64,000 nucleotides of DNA, taken from positions 62,001 through 126,000 of the forward strand of contig JAMPHD010000003.1 of NCBI GenBank assembly GCA_023663635.1. Reading direction: 5' to 3'. The translations under genes were made by a program, and so were the position numbers. A model generated the notes under the pieces. It saw only the letters and a program-made list of their open reading frames with translations. It was not told the DNA's origin and searched no databases. Source of the stretch: Acetatifactor muris (GTDB lineage Bacteria > Bacillota > Clostridia > Lachnospirales > Lachnospiraceae). Position 1 is the stretch's first letter; each line of letters begins with the position of its first letter. Below are positions 1 through 7,687 of the stretch, piece by piece.

Positions 1-209
1 GTGACCGCGTGTTTGTCCACTCCTGCGATACGGCCTCCAACGGCTCCATCGTGGTGGCGTTGATCGATGACTCGGCCACGGTGAAGACCTTTTATCGGGA
101 GAACGGCCATGTCCGTCTGCAGCCGGAGAATGACACCATGGATCCCATCATCGTGGACGATTGCAGGATCCTGGGAACGGTTTACGGCGTCTTTCGTTTC
201 TATAAATGA
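1..209 (+). CDS. lexA: LexA repressor, C-terminal part (cut by window edge)
   Basis: This is the end of the SOS-response repressor LexA, a DNA-binding protein that cleaves itself when RecA filaments form. Only about 68 C-terminal residues of the S24 peptidase domain are visible. They include the [14 protein letters not shown] stretch, whose Lys is the general base of the Ser-Lys dyad, then [15 protein letters not shown], a LexA hallmark, and the final VYGVFRFYK. The reading frame is open to the left edge (frame starts at base 3), so the GTG at 9 is not a real start. It is one of only two plus-strand genes here and converges on the McrB-like gene. The DNA-binding domain and cleavage site lie outside the window. 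Confidence 0.92.
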   Translation, partial: DRVFVHSCDTASNGSIVVALIDDSATVKTFYRENGHVRLQPENDTMDPIIVDDCRILGTVYGVFRFYK

Positions 210-231
210 TGCCGCGAACAGGATTCACGAC

Positions 232-263
232 AAAAAGGGCCGTCCGCAAGTGCGGAACGGCCC
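232..263. terminator. Bidirectional intrinsic terminator between lexA and the McrB-like gene
   Basis: A GC-rich hairpin (arms GGGCCGTCCGCA and TGCGGAACGGCCC, loop of 2-3 bases, one internal mismatch) lies at 237-263. On the plus strand it is followed by TCTTATTTC, and on the minus strand by five T. It sits between two convergent genes and can end both transcripts. Confidence 0.8.
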
Positions 264-265
264 TC

Positions 266-1675
266 TTATTTCAGCAATTCAAAGATGTCCTGATGCCTGT
301 CCAGATATTTCAGATAGATATCCTCATAGGAATCCGGCATGTAATGTTCGGAATAGGTAAATACATCCTGTTTCAGGTAAAAGATTACTTTGTTGATAAA
401 GCTCTCCTGATTGCGCAGCTCATCCTCTGACACAAAGAAAGGCCCCAGTTTCTTGTTCTCGGGGATCCTTGCCAACTCCGGACGGCCCTTGGCCATAGTC
501 TCGCGGTTCAAAATATCAATGAGTTGGTTGACCATTCCGGCGAAGGTCGGCCAATTTCGCTTTAACCTTCCCGCCCGGCTGAGAGATTGCGCATAATCCT
601 CCAACGGCGTTCCCGCAAACATCGCGGTGAGCGGCATACTTCCGGCGAAAGTGTCATACTCCTTTGCCCAGGGCTCCGGCACATTGTCCAGATCGATCTT
701 CACATATTCCAGCTTAAAACGCCTCTTAAAGGCCGAATCCAACACGAATATATTCTCATCCGCCGTATTCATGGTGGCGAGGATATTGAAATTGGCGGGC
801 AGCCAGATCATGCCCTCCTCAAACAGTTTCTTGAGTCCCGGATCCCTGGAGAAAAAGGTGGATACGTCCACATTCTGCACGGCGTACTGCGATTTGCCGT
901 TCTCCTGTCTGTCCAAGAGTTGGAACAGATCTCCAAAGATAGCCGGCGCGTTGCCGCGGTTGATCTCCTCGATCACCAGATAATATTTTTCCGCCGGATG
1001 CGAGAAGGCCTCTTTCAACAGAGCCGCAAAAGGCCCTGCCGAGTAGACATAATCCAAGGGCCTGTCCAGAGAGATCAGCGGCTTGATGGCGCCCACAAAA
1101 TCCTCATAGCGATAGGTGGGATGAAAAATGATCCTCTTGCAGTGCAGATCCCGCTGTTCCTTGTCGGGGTATTCCGTCTCCAATATATGTCGCACTTTGT
1201 AAGATTTACCCGTGCCGGGCGCGCCATAGTAAATACACTGTACCGGAGTCATGGCCACTTCCGTGTAGTTAAAGGTTCTGCCCCTGTCCTCACTGTAACC
1301 CGCATTATTGCTCAACTGATGCGGAACATAAAACGCTGCCTCAACCTGCGGCGCTTCCGCGGAGAGTCCCTTGCTCAAAAAGGCCTGATAGAGCTGCAGA
1401 GCCGCGCCAAAGGTTCCGTTCCCGTTCTCGCGGTTTACCTTCTCAAAATCCGGTGAGGACGCGATCCTGGCATAGAGCGCCTCAAATTCCGTGTCATCGC
1501 ATACCGTGAACAGATTGCCCGCCACCGGCGGCACCATCTTGTGACAGACGGTTCTGAGCGCATAGCTGTAAGCGATTATGGCATTGTCCGTATAGCGGCG
1601 CACCCCCTGACTGTTCATCTGGTTGCGCATCCACTCGCGAAATATTCTCTCCTGTTCAGACGGTGTGTTCTTCAT
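266..1675 (-). CDS. McrB-like AAA+ ATPase/GTPase, without a visible mcrC partner
   Basis: This 469-residue protein has an AAA_5/McrB-type motor domain. Visible motifs are Walker A GAPGTGKS near residue 150, Walker B YYLVIEEINRG near 230, the McrB-type signature MNTADEN near 300 (MNTADRS in classical McrB) and a likely arginine finger AFKRRF near 316. The N-terminal 130 residues carry no domain I recognise and may be the target-recognition part. McrB is the NTP-driven translocase of the McrBC modification-dependent restriction enzyme, but the nuclease McrC is not adjacent on either side. It may work alone, with a partner elsewhere, or have another role. The ATG at 1675 has the ribosome binding site AAAGGT. 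Family assignment is firm; function is not. Confidence 0.8.
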   Translation of the reverse strand: MKNTPSEQERIFREWMRNQMNSQGVRRYTDNAIIAYSYALRTVCHKMVPPVAGNLFTVCDDTEFEALYARIASSPDFEKVNRENGNGTFGAALQLYQAFLSKGLSAEAPQVEAAFYVPHQLSNNAGYSEDRGRTFNYTEVAMTPVQCIYYGAPGTGKSYKVRHILETEYPDKEQRDLHCKRIIFHPTYRYEDFVGAIKPLISLDRPLDYVYSAGPFAALLKEAFSHPAEKYYLVIEEINRGNAPAIFGDLFQLLDRQENGKSQYAVQNVDVSTFFSRDPGLKKLFEEGMIWLPANFNILATMNTADENIFVLDSAFKRRFKLEYVKIDLDNVPEPWAKEYDTFAGSMPLTAMFAGTPLEDYAQSLSRAGRLKRNWPTFAGMVNQLIDILNRETMAKGRPELARIPENKKLGPFFVSEDELRNQESFINKVIFYLKQDVFTYSEHYMPDSYEDIYLKYLDRHQDIFELLK

Positions 1676-1696
1676 GTCTATTACCTTTCAAATCTG

Positions 1697-2326
1697 TTAC
1701 CTTTCAAACCGCACTTTCATGTAGGCTATGATCTCCTCCACGCAACGGTCAAATCCAAGTTTGGAGCTGTCCAGACACAGATCGTAGTTTCTGGCATCCG
1801 TCCACTCCCTGCCCGTGTGATATTTGTAATACTCCGCTCTTCTCTTGTCCGTTCGGGCCAGATAGCGCTCCAGTTCCTTCTCGCTCATACTGTGCTTGCG
1901 TGCCGCCTGCTCCATGCAGAAATCATGGGGCGCGTGGACAAAGACGCTGAGCACATTGTCATAGTCCTTGAGCACATAGTCCGCGCACCTGCCCATGATG
2001 ACACAGGACTCCTCCTCCGCCAACCTGCGGATGATCTTGGCCTGATAGTTGAAGAGATTGTCCGTAGAGGTAAAATCATCGCTCTCCGGCGGGATCAGCT
2101 CCCCACTGTACACATTCTTTGCGATGCGGAACAGGCTGGTGCTCTTGACTTTCTCGTCGGCGTTGACGAACAGAGCCTCATTGATGCCGCTGTCATCGCT
2201 GGCCAGTTTCATCAGCTCCTTGTCATAATAATGGATCTGCAATCGGTCAGCCAACATTTCTCCCACGGTTCTTCCGCCGCTTCCATATTGTCTTGCAATC
2301 GTGATCACAACATTCTTCTGCATCAT
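1697..2326 (-). CDS. Cytidylate kinase-like family protein (paralogue A)
   Basis: The 209-residue protein resembles the cytidylate-kinase-like P-loop family (Pfam Cytidylate_kin2). It has an unusual P-loop ARQYGSGGRTVGE near residue 12 in place of a classical GxxGxGKS/T, then YYDKELM, the conserved VIMGRCADYVL near 110 and YDLCLDSS near 180. True CMP kinases (Cmk) are longer and have a different NMP-binding insert, so the real substrate is unknown. It starts four bases after livF and appears to be the last gene of the liv transcript, though no link to amino acid uptake is evident. A paralogue of exactly the same length lies at 15878-16507. Confidence 0.8.
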   Translation of the reverse strand: MMQKNVVITIARQYGSGGRTVGEMLADRLQIHYYDKELMKLASDDSGINEALFVNADEKVKSTSLFRIAKNVYSGELIPPESDDFTSTDNLFNYQAKIIRRLAEEESCVIMGRCADYVLKDYDNVLSVFVHAPHDFCMEQAARKHSMSEKELERYLARTDKRRAEYYKYHTGREWTDARNYDLCLDSSKLGFDRCVEEIIAYMKVRFER

Positions 2327-2329
2327 ATT

Positions 2330-3037
2330 CTACTCCCCCAGATAAGCCTTCTTGATGGAATCATCCTTGAGCAGATCCTCCGCTTTGCCCTCCAACACGA
2401 TCCTGCCCGTCTCGAGCACATAGGCCCGATTGGCGATGGACAGCGCTTTCTTGGCATTTTGTTCCACTAAGAGAACGGTGGTCCCGTTTCTGCTGACCTC
2501 CCCGATGATATCAAAGATCTCGTTGACAAAGATCGGAGACAGACCCATGGAGGGCTCATCCATCAGAATGATCTTGGGCCGGCTCATGAGCGCCCGTCCC
2601 ATGGCCAACATCTGCTGCTCTCCTCCGCTTAGGGTGCCGGCCGGCTGATTCTGCCGCTCCTCCAGACGGGGAAAACGCTCAAACACATTCTGCAGCGTAT
2701 GCCCGATCTCCTCTTTGTCCTTGCGCGTGTAGGCTCCCATTTTCAGGTTCTGCAGTACCGTGAGCTGCGCGAACACACGTCTTCCCTCCGGCACATGGGC
2801 CATGCCCATGGATACGATCTTATGTCCCGGCACCTTCGTGATATCCCGTCCCTCAAAGTAAACGCTCCCCGCCTTCGGTGCAAGAAGACCGGAAATCGTG
2901 TGCAGGATGGTGGTCTTGCCCGCGCCGTTGGCACCGATCAGAGCGACTACCTCCCCCTCGTCCACATGAAAGGATACTCCCTTGATGGCTTGGATCATGC
3001 CGTAATATACTTGTATGTCCTTTATCTCCAACATCAT
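2330..3037 (-). CDS. livF: Branched-chain amino acid ABC transporter, ATP-binding protein LivF
   Basis: One of the two ATPase subunits that power high-affinity uptake of leucine, isoleucine, valine or related substrates. The 235 residues carry Walker A GANGAGKTT near residue 35, the ABC signature LSGGEQQ near 138, Walker B IILMDEPSMGLSP, and a switch His region replaced by TVLLVEQNA, as usual in LivF (Gln after Glu rather than His). It is the shorter of the two adjacent ATPases, as expected for LivF beside LivG. It lies 33 bases downstream of livG in the order livJ-H-M-G-F. Confidence 0.95.
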   Translation of the reverse strand: MMLEIKDIQVYYGMIQAIKGVSFHVDEGEVVALIGANGAGKTTILHTISGLLAPKAGSVYFEGRDITKVPGHKIVSMGMAHVPEGRRVFAQLTVLQNLKMGAYTRKDKEEIGHTLQNVFERFPRLEERQNQPAGTLSGGEQQMLAMGRALMSRPKIILMDEPSMGLSPIFVNEIFDIIGEVSRNGTTVLLVEQNAKKALSIANRAYVLETGRIVLEGKAEDLLKDDSIKKAYLGE

Positions 3038-3070
3038 AATATCTGTCTACCTCCGAGAGTCGGCGTTCTT

Positions 3071-3829
3071 CTATTCGCCCAGATAAGCCTTGATGACCTC
3101 CGGGTTGTTCAGTACCTCCGTGGTCTTGCCCTGACAGAGCACGCGCCCGAAATTCAAAACCGTGAGTTCCTCACAGATGCCGCTCACCAGTTTCATGTCG
3201 TGCTCGATCAGAAGGATCGTCATCTTGAAATGCTCCCGCACAAAACGGATGGTCGCCATCAACTCCTGCGTCTCATTGGGGTTCATGCCGGCCGCGGGCT
3301 CATCCAACAAAAGGAGTTTCGGCTTGGTGGCCAGAGCTCTTGCAATCTCCAGTTTGCGCTGTTTGCCGTAGGGAAGATTGGATGCCAAGATCCCCGCCTC
3401 ACCGTCCAGTTCAAACACTTTTAAGAGTTCCAGAGCCTCCTCGTCCATCTGCTTTTCCACTTTATGATATTTGGGCAGACGCAGAATCCCCGTCAGAGTG
3501 CCGTAGTGATTGTGGTTGTGAAGTCCCACTTTCACATTGTCAAGCACCGTCAGATCCTTGAACAGACGAATGTTCTGAAAAGTTCGGGCGATACCCGCAT
3601 GGTTGATGTCCACCGTCTTTTTGCCCGTGATATTCACGCCGTCCAGAGTGATGATCCCTTCGTTCGGCTTATAGACGCCCGTGAGCAGATTAAAGACCGT
3701 GGTCTTGCCCGCGCCGTTGGGACCGATCAGCCCGTAGAGACAGCCCTCCTCTATGGTCACGCTGAAATCGTCCACCGCGCGAAGTCCGCCGAAGGAAATG
3801 CTCAGATTTTGTACTTCCAACATTGCCAT
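3071..3829 (-). CDS. livG: Branched-chain amino acid ABC transporter, ATP-binding protein LivG
   Basis: Second ATPase subunit of the Liv importer. Walker A is GPNGAGKTT, the signature region reads LPYGKQRKLEIARAL, followed by Walker B LLLLDEPAAGMNP and LLIEHDM with the switch His. The open frame extends upstream to 3865, inside livM, but AGGAGG sits about ten bases before the ATG at 3829 (protein begins MAMLEVQNLSISFGG). That ATG directly follows the livM stop, so I start there and give 252 residues. The C-terminal EVLNNPEVIKAYLGE tail is typical of LivG. Confidence 0.94.
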   Translation of the reverse strand: MAMLEVQNLSISFGGLRAVDDFSVTIEEGCLYGLIGPNGAGKTTVFNLLTGVYKPNEGIITLDGVNITGKKTVDINHAGIARTFQNIRLFKDLTVLDNVKVGLHNHNHYGTLTGILRLPKYHKVEKQMDEEALELLKVFELDGEAGILASNLPYGKQRKLEIARALATKPKLLLLDEPAAGMNPNETQELMATIRFVREHFKMTILLIEHDMKLVSGICEELTVLNFGRVLCQGKTTEVLNNPEVIKAYLGE

Positions 3830-3830
3830 C

Positions 3831-4907
3831 TTACTCAGCCTCCTTTGCGGTGGATTTCCGCGCAAATTTTGATTTGAGGAACGCCACGAACTTCTCGCGC
3901 CACTCGATACACTTAGGCGCCCAGTTAAAGAGCATCATGACGATCAATACGATCGAATAGATCAGCATGCGGTAATCGCTGACCACGCCGCGCAATAATT
4001 CCGGGAGCAATGTGAGCAGCACCGCGGCGATCATGGAACCCCGGATATTGCCCATGCCGCCCAACACCACAAACACCAGGATCATGATGGACATATTGTA
4101 GCCAAAGTTCTTGGGGGATGCCGTCAATGTGGACAGATTGTGGGCATACAGAACCCCTGCCACTCCCGCAAAGGCAGCCGAGACGGTGAATGCCATCATC
4201 TTGTATCGTGTCACGGGGATTCCCACCGACTCCGCGGCGATGGTGTTGTCCCTGATCGACATGATCGCGCGGCCGTCTCGGGAATGGATCAGATTCAGCA
4301 CAATGATCAGCGTCAGTATCAAAAGGATCACTGCCACCGTGAAATTGGAGTCACGGGGCGTACCCGTGATTCCCTGCGCGCCGTTTATGATGATCTTATC
4401 TGAGTCCGCCATATTCAGCGCCAGAGAGTTCCTCATGGAAAAATGCACGCCCTCCTCGTCAATGCCGAGATAGAGAATGTTGATCAGGTTCTTGATGATC
4501 TCACCGAACGCCAATGTCACGATCGCCAGATAGTCTCCCTTTAATCTGAGCACGGGAATTCCGATCAGAAAGCCCAAAAGCCCTGCCGCCGCGGCGCCGA
4601 TCAAAAGGGCGATCAGAAAACGTACCCCCGCCGGCATACCGGGCACAAACATCTTCATGCACTTGGAAAAGAAAGCGCCGGAAAACGCGCCGATGCACAT
4701 AAATCCGGCATGCCCCAGACTCAGTTCTCCCAGAATACCCACCGTGAGATTCAGGGAGACTGCCAGAATGGCATAGATGCACAGCGGTACCAACAGGCCG
4801 TTCATCAGACTGCTGATGTTGTTTGTGGCGATCATAATACTGACTATAATGTAAGCAATCACCACAATCCCTATCGTAATCAGATTACTGCGAAATGTCT
4901 TTTTCAT
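3831..4907 (-). CDS. livM: Branched-chain amino acid ABC transporter permease LivM
   Basis: Integral membrane permease of 358 residues with about eight to ten hydrophobic segments; the first is a signal-anchor-like stretch at residues 10-30. LGELSLGHAGFMCIGAFSG is the characteristic LivM/LivH family segment, and the cytoplasmic coupling loop NLIHSRDGRAIMSIRDNTIAAESVG-region (too long to give in one run) contacts the ATPase. The C-terminus has the basic tail common in LivM. It begins two bases after livH and ends one base before livG, indicating tight translational coupling. Confidence 0.95.
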   Translation of the reverse strand: MKKTFRSNLITIGIVVIAYIIVSIMIATNNISSLMNGLLVPLCIYAILAVSLNLTVGILGELSLGHAGFMCIGAFSGAFFSKCMKMFVPGMPAGVRFLIALLIGAAAAGLLGFLIGIPVLRLKGDYLAIVTLAFGEIIKNLINILYLGIDEEGVHFSMRNSLALNMADSDKIIINGAQGITGTPRDSNFTVAVILLILTLIIVLNLIHSRDGRAIMSIRDNTIAAESVGIPVTRYKMMAFTVSAAFAGVAGVLYAHNLSTLTASPKNFGYNMSIMILVFVVLGGMGNIRGSMIAAVLLTLLPELLRGVVSDYRMLIYSIVLIVMMLFNWAPKCIEWREKFVAFLKSKFARKSTAKEAE

Positions 4908-4908
4908 A

Positions 4909-5793
4909 TCACACTTTCTCCTGTATATTTCTGCCCAACAGACCCGAAGGTTTCACCAACAGAACCACGATCAGCACGCCGAACACGATGGCATCCGCCA
5001 TCTGGGACGAAATATAGGCCTGGCTGAAGATTTGAATGACTCCCAAGAGAATACCTCCGATAAACGCTCCGGGGATGGAGCCGATACCGCCGAACACGGC
5101 CGCCACAAATGCCTTGATGCCAGGCATGGAACCCGTGTAGGGAGTCAGGGAAGGATACGCGGAACACAGGAGTACTCCCGCAACGGCCGCCAACGCGGAA
5201 CCGATCGCAAAGGTCAGGGAGATAGTCCGGTTTACATTGATGCCCATCAACTGAGCGGCTCCCTTGTCCTCGGATACGGCCAGCATGGCCTGCCCCAGTT
5301 TCGTCTTATTGATAAAGAGCATCAGCGCCGCCATGATGATGATGCAGACCACAATGGTGACGACGGTCACTCCGTTGATCGTGATCCGTCCGTCCGCCAG
5401 TCTTATGGGCTCAATGTTCACCACGGAGGTAAAGGACTTCGAGTTGGCGCCAAAGATCAGCAGAGCCAGATTCTGCAACAGATAACTCACACCGATGGCC
5501 GTGATCAGCACCGCCAGAGGAGAGGCCGCCTGTCTGAGCGGCTTGTATGCTATCTTTTCGATCACAATCCCCAATAGAGTACATACAATGATGGAGATCA
5601 GCACTCCCAAGACCGGATGCATACCCATGGTACTGCAGATCGTATAGCAGGTGAAACCGCCCACCATGATCACGTCCCCATGCGCAAAGTTCAACATCTT
5701 GGCTATGCCGTATACCATGGTATATCCCAGCGCTATCAGCGCGTAGACGCTTCCCAGACTGATACCGTTTATCAAATAAGTTACAAAGCTCAT
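4909..5793 (-). CDS. livH: Branched-chain amino acid ABC transporter permease LivH
   Basis: Second permease subunit of the Liv importer. The protein begins MSFVTYLINGISLGSVYAL and has the family segment MLNFAHGDVIMVGG plus about eight membrane spans. The ATG at 5793 is chosen because GGAGG lies six bases before it; an upstream in-frame ATG at 5814 has no such site and would itself overlap the Shine-Dalgarno. The gene is separated from livJ by hairpins (5861-5934), so permease and ATPase genes are probably expressed at a lower level than the binding protein. Confidence 0.94.
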   Translation of the reverse strand: MSFVTYLINGISLGSVYALIALGYTMVYGIAKMLNFAHGDVIMVGGFTCYTICSTMGMHPVLGVLISIIVCTLLGIVIEKIAYKPLRQAASPLAVLITAIGVSYLLQNLALLIFGANSKSFTSVVNIEPIRLADGRITINGVTVVTIVVCIIIMAALMLFINKTKLGQAMLAVSEDKGAAQLMGINVNRTISLTFAIGSALAAVAGVLLCSAYPSLTPYTGSMPGIKAFVAAVFGGIGSIPGAFIGGILLGVIQIFSQAYISSQMADAIVFGVLIVVLLVKPSGLLGRNIQEKV

Positions 5794-5860
5794 AAAAACC
5801 TCCATCCATTCCAAAATGCACTCTTTTTAGTATACCGGAAGCCGTTCGATCCCGCAAGTC

Positions 5861-5895
5861 AAAAAACAACGGGCAGCACGCTCTGCGAACTGCCC
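5861..5895 (-). terminator. Terminator-like hairpin between livJ and livH (palindromic repeat copy 1)
   Basis: On the minus strand a hairpin (arms GGGCAG/CTGCCC plus inner CGC/GCG around TCT, 5871-5895) is followed by GTTGTTTTTT. This is the layout of an intrinsic terminator just downstream of livJ. Read-through would reduce livHMGF relative to livJ, as often seen for binding-protein operons. The hairpin is also one of three copies of a repeat (see 11018 and 11056). Confidence 0.65.
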
Positions 5896-5906
5896 TTATG
5901 TTAATC

Positions 5907-5934
5907 GAGGGTTGCCCTGTTGTGGGCAACCCTC
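5907..5934. other. Perfect 11-bp stem hairpin downstream of livJ
   Basis: GAGGGTTGCCC and GGGCAACCCTC form a perfect stem with a six-base loop. Neither strand has a long T run directly after it (TTTGG on plus). It lies between the livJ stop and the terminator-like hairpin and may protect the 3' end of the livJ mRNA from exonucleases. Confidence 0.6.
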
Positions 5935-5960
5935 TTTGGCCTTTCACACATAAATGCTGT

Positions 5961-7169
5961 TTACATAGCGGTATATGCGCCGTCTTTGATGACAACCGCG
6001 CGGGGAGCTTTGTTGACCTCACCGGTCTCAACCCATGTCATTCCCTCACCCGTCACACCGTCCACGGTGATCTGAGTCATTGCGCCCTTAAGCGCGTCGC
6101 CCAACTCGGATACGCTCATGGAAGGGGTCGCGTTGCTCTGCTTGATGGCCTCTACCAGAATATACACGGCATCATAACCGTCTGCAGCGAACTGGTTGGG
6201 AGTTTCGCTATAAGCCTCCTGATAGGCAGCCGTGAACTTCTTGCTGGCCTCATCCTCCGCGTCAGCGGCGAAAGGAGTCAGGAGCATAACGCCCTCTGCC
6301 AGAGAGGTGTCAAAGTTTTCCACACCACCCAAGATACCGTCCATGCCGTCACAGGAGAACCACTTGGGAGCATAGCCCATGCTGTTGGCCTGTGTCAGGA
6401 TCAGCGCAGCCTCCTGATAGTAGATGGGCAAAAATACCAGATCAGCGCCGGCATCTTTGGCTTTCTGCAACTGTACGGAGAAGTCCGTCTTATTCTCGGA
6501 AGTGAACGCCTCGGCAGACACGATCTCAAAGCTCTGCTCCTCGGCGCCCTTCACGAAACTCTCGTAGATACCCGAAGAGTAGATATCGGAACTGTCATAG
6601 ATCACAGCCACCTTCGTGGCAAGCTTGTTCTCGCCGATGTACTGTGCGGAAGCAGCTCCCTGGTTGGGGTCTGAGAAACATACTTGGAACGCGTTGTCAT
6701 ACTGAGTAGCTTTCACTGCGGAAGCAGAGGGAGTCAACATCATCATATTGTCTTCATGAGTCAGCTCGCTCACCGCGATACAGGGGCCGGAAGTCACGCA
6801 ACCGATGATCATCTGAGCGCCCCAGTCCTTTACCGTATTGTAGGCATTGATGGATTTCTCGGGATCATGCTCATCATCCTGGAAATTGATCTCCAACTTA
6901 TAACCGTTCACACCGCCTGCCGCGTTGATCTCATCTACTGCGATCTGGACACCGTTCATGGTATTGATGCCATAGATGGCCGCGCCGCCGGTGGTGGGTC
7001 CGATACCGCCGATCTTGAATACTCCGGCGCTGTCACCCGCATTGCTGCCGGAAGACGTATTGTTGCCGGAACCCTGATTGCCCGCGTCCGCGTTGTTGCC
7101 ACAGCCTGCCATGGCAAGAACCATTGCGGAAACCATGGCCACACTTAAAAATTTCTTGAACCTTTTCAT
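5961..7169 (-). CDS. livJ: Branched-chain amino acid ABC transporter substrate-binding lipoprotein LivJ-like
   Basis: Extracellular solute-binding protein (402 residues, Peripla_BP_6 type I fold) that delivers branched-chain amino acids or similar ligands to LivHM. A lipoprotein signal peptide ends in LAMAGC with Cys23, followed by a Gly/Asn/Ser-rich linker of about 25 residues. The mature part starts with FKIGGIGPTTGGAAIYG, typical of the family, and the ligand-binding region includes GCVTSGPCIAV. The ribosome binding site AAGGAGGAG is very strong and a consensus promoter lies 100 bases upstream. The exact substrate cannot be told from sequence. Confidence 0.93.
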   Translation of the reverse strand: MKRFKKFLSVAMVSAMVLAMAGCGNNADAGNQGSGNNTSSGSNAGDSAGVFKIGGIGPTTGGAAIYGINTMNGVQIAVDEINAAGGVNGYKLEINFQDDEHDPEKSINAYNTVKDWGAQMIIGCVTSGPCIAVSELTHEDNMMMLTPSASAVKATQYDNAFQVCFSDPNQGAASAQYIGENKLATKVAVIYDSSDIYSSGIYESFVKGAEEQSFEIVSAEAFTSENKTDFSVQLQKAKDAGADLVFLPIYYQEAALILTQANSMGYAPKWFSCDGMDGILGGVENFDTSLAEGVMLLTPFAADAEDEASKKFTAAYQEAYSETPNQFAADGYDAVYILVEAIKQSNATPSMSVSELGDALKGAMTQITVDGVTGEGMTWVETGEVNKAPRAVVIKDGAYTAM

Positions 7170-7218
7170 AGTTTCTCCTCCTTATGCCTGTCATTCAACA
7201 GATTGAATAGCATATTCT

Positions 7219-7262
7219 AATTGTATGCACATATTTGGATGATTGCATATATGTATACAATT
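7219..7262. promoter_or_regulatory. Inverted repeat in the livJ leader
   Basis: AATTGTATGCACATAT (7219-7234) and ATATGTATACAATT (7249-7262) form an imperfect inverted repeat; nested inside are TATGCA and TGCATA. It covers roughly positions +4 to +47 of the transcript predicted from the promoter at 7273-7301. It could be an operator for a nutrient-sensing repressor or an mRNA hairpin. Confidence 0.45.
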
Positions 7263-7272
7263 ATTATTTCAG

Positions 7273-7301
7273 AATATACCTCATTCCTATTTCTTTGTCA
7301 A
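7273..7301 (-). promoter_or_regulatory. Sigma-A promoter of the liv operon
   Basis: On the minus strand TTGACA and TATATT are separated by exactly 17 bases, a near-perfect housekeeping promoter. Transcription would start near 7266, giving a leader of about 97 bases before livJ. Confidence 0.8.
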
Positions 7302-7404
7302 TCATTTCTTTTAAAAAAATACATATTTTTTGGTCCATCGGGGCAATAATAGGGATGTATGGATAACAAAGACGCTCAGATGCGCAGAAATGAGAGGAAA
7401 AAAT

Positions 7405-7617
7405 ATGGGAAATAAATATTTGGACGGCGTCGCGTTGACGATCGCCATCATCGGTGCCATCAACTGGGGACTGGTTGGAATTTTCCGCTTTGACCTTGTG
7501 GCATTCCTCCTCGGAGACATGTCCTGGTTATCCCGCATTGTCTATGTACTGGTGGGAATCTGCGGGCTCTATCTCTTGACTTTTTATATGAAACTGACGG
7601 ATGGTTCCGACCGGTAG
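7405..7617 (+). CDS. DUF378 family small membrane protein
   Basis: A 70-residue membrane protein with two hydrophobic segments, one around residues 6-28 (DGVALTIAIIGAINWGLVG, the DUF378 hallmark) and one around 42-62. DUF378 proteins (YuzA in Bacillus) are of unknown function. The ATG at 7405 is preceded by GAGAGG at good distance; longer upstream reading from 7330 has no ribosome binding site. It is one of two plus-strand genes and is transcribed divergently from livJ, ending at a shared terminator opposite rsfS. Confidence 0.85.
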   Translation: MGNKYLDGVALTIAIIGAINWGLVGIFRFDLVAFLLGDMSWLSRIVYVLVGICGLYLLTFYMKLTDGSDR

Positions 7618-7641
7618 ATCCAAGCCGGTTGAGCTGCCAAA

Positions 7642-7687
7642 AGCAGGGAGAACATGTCGGACATGCCGGCGGTTCCCCCTGCTTTTT
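7642..7687. terminator. Intrinsic terminator of the DUF378 gene, overlapping the rsfS stop
   Basis: AGCAGGG and CCCTGCT, extended by GAAC/GTTC with a bulge, enclose an inner GC-rich stem and are followed on the plus strand by TTTTTATAT. It lies between the convergent DUF378 and rsfS genes; the T run overlaps the rsfS stop codon. Confidence 0.75.
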
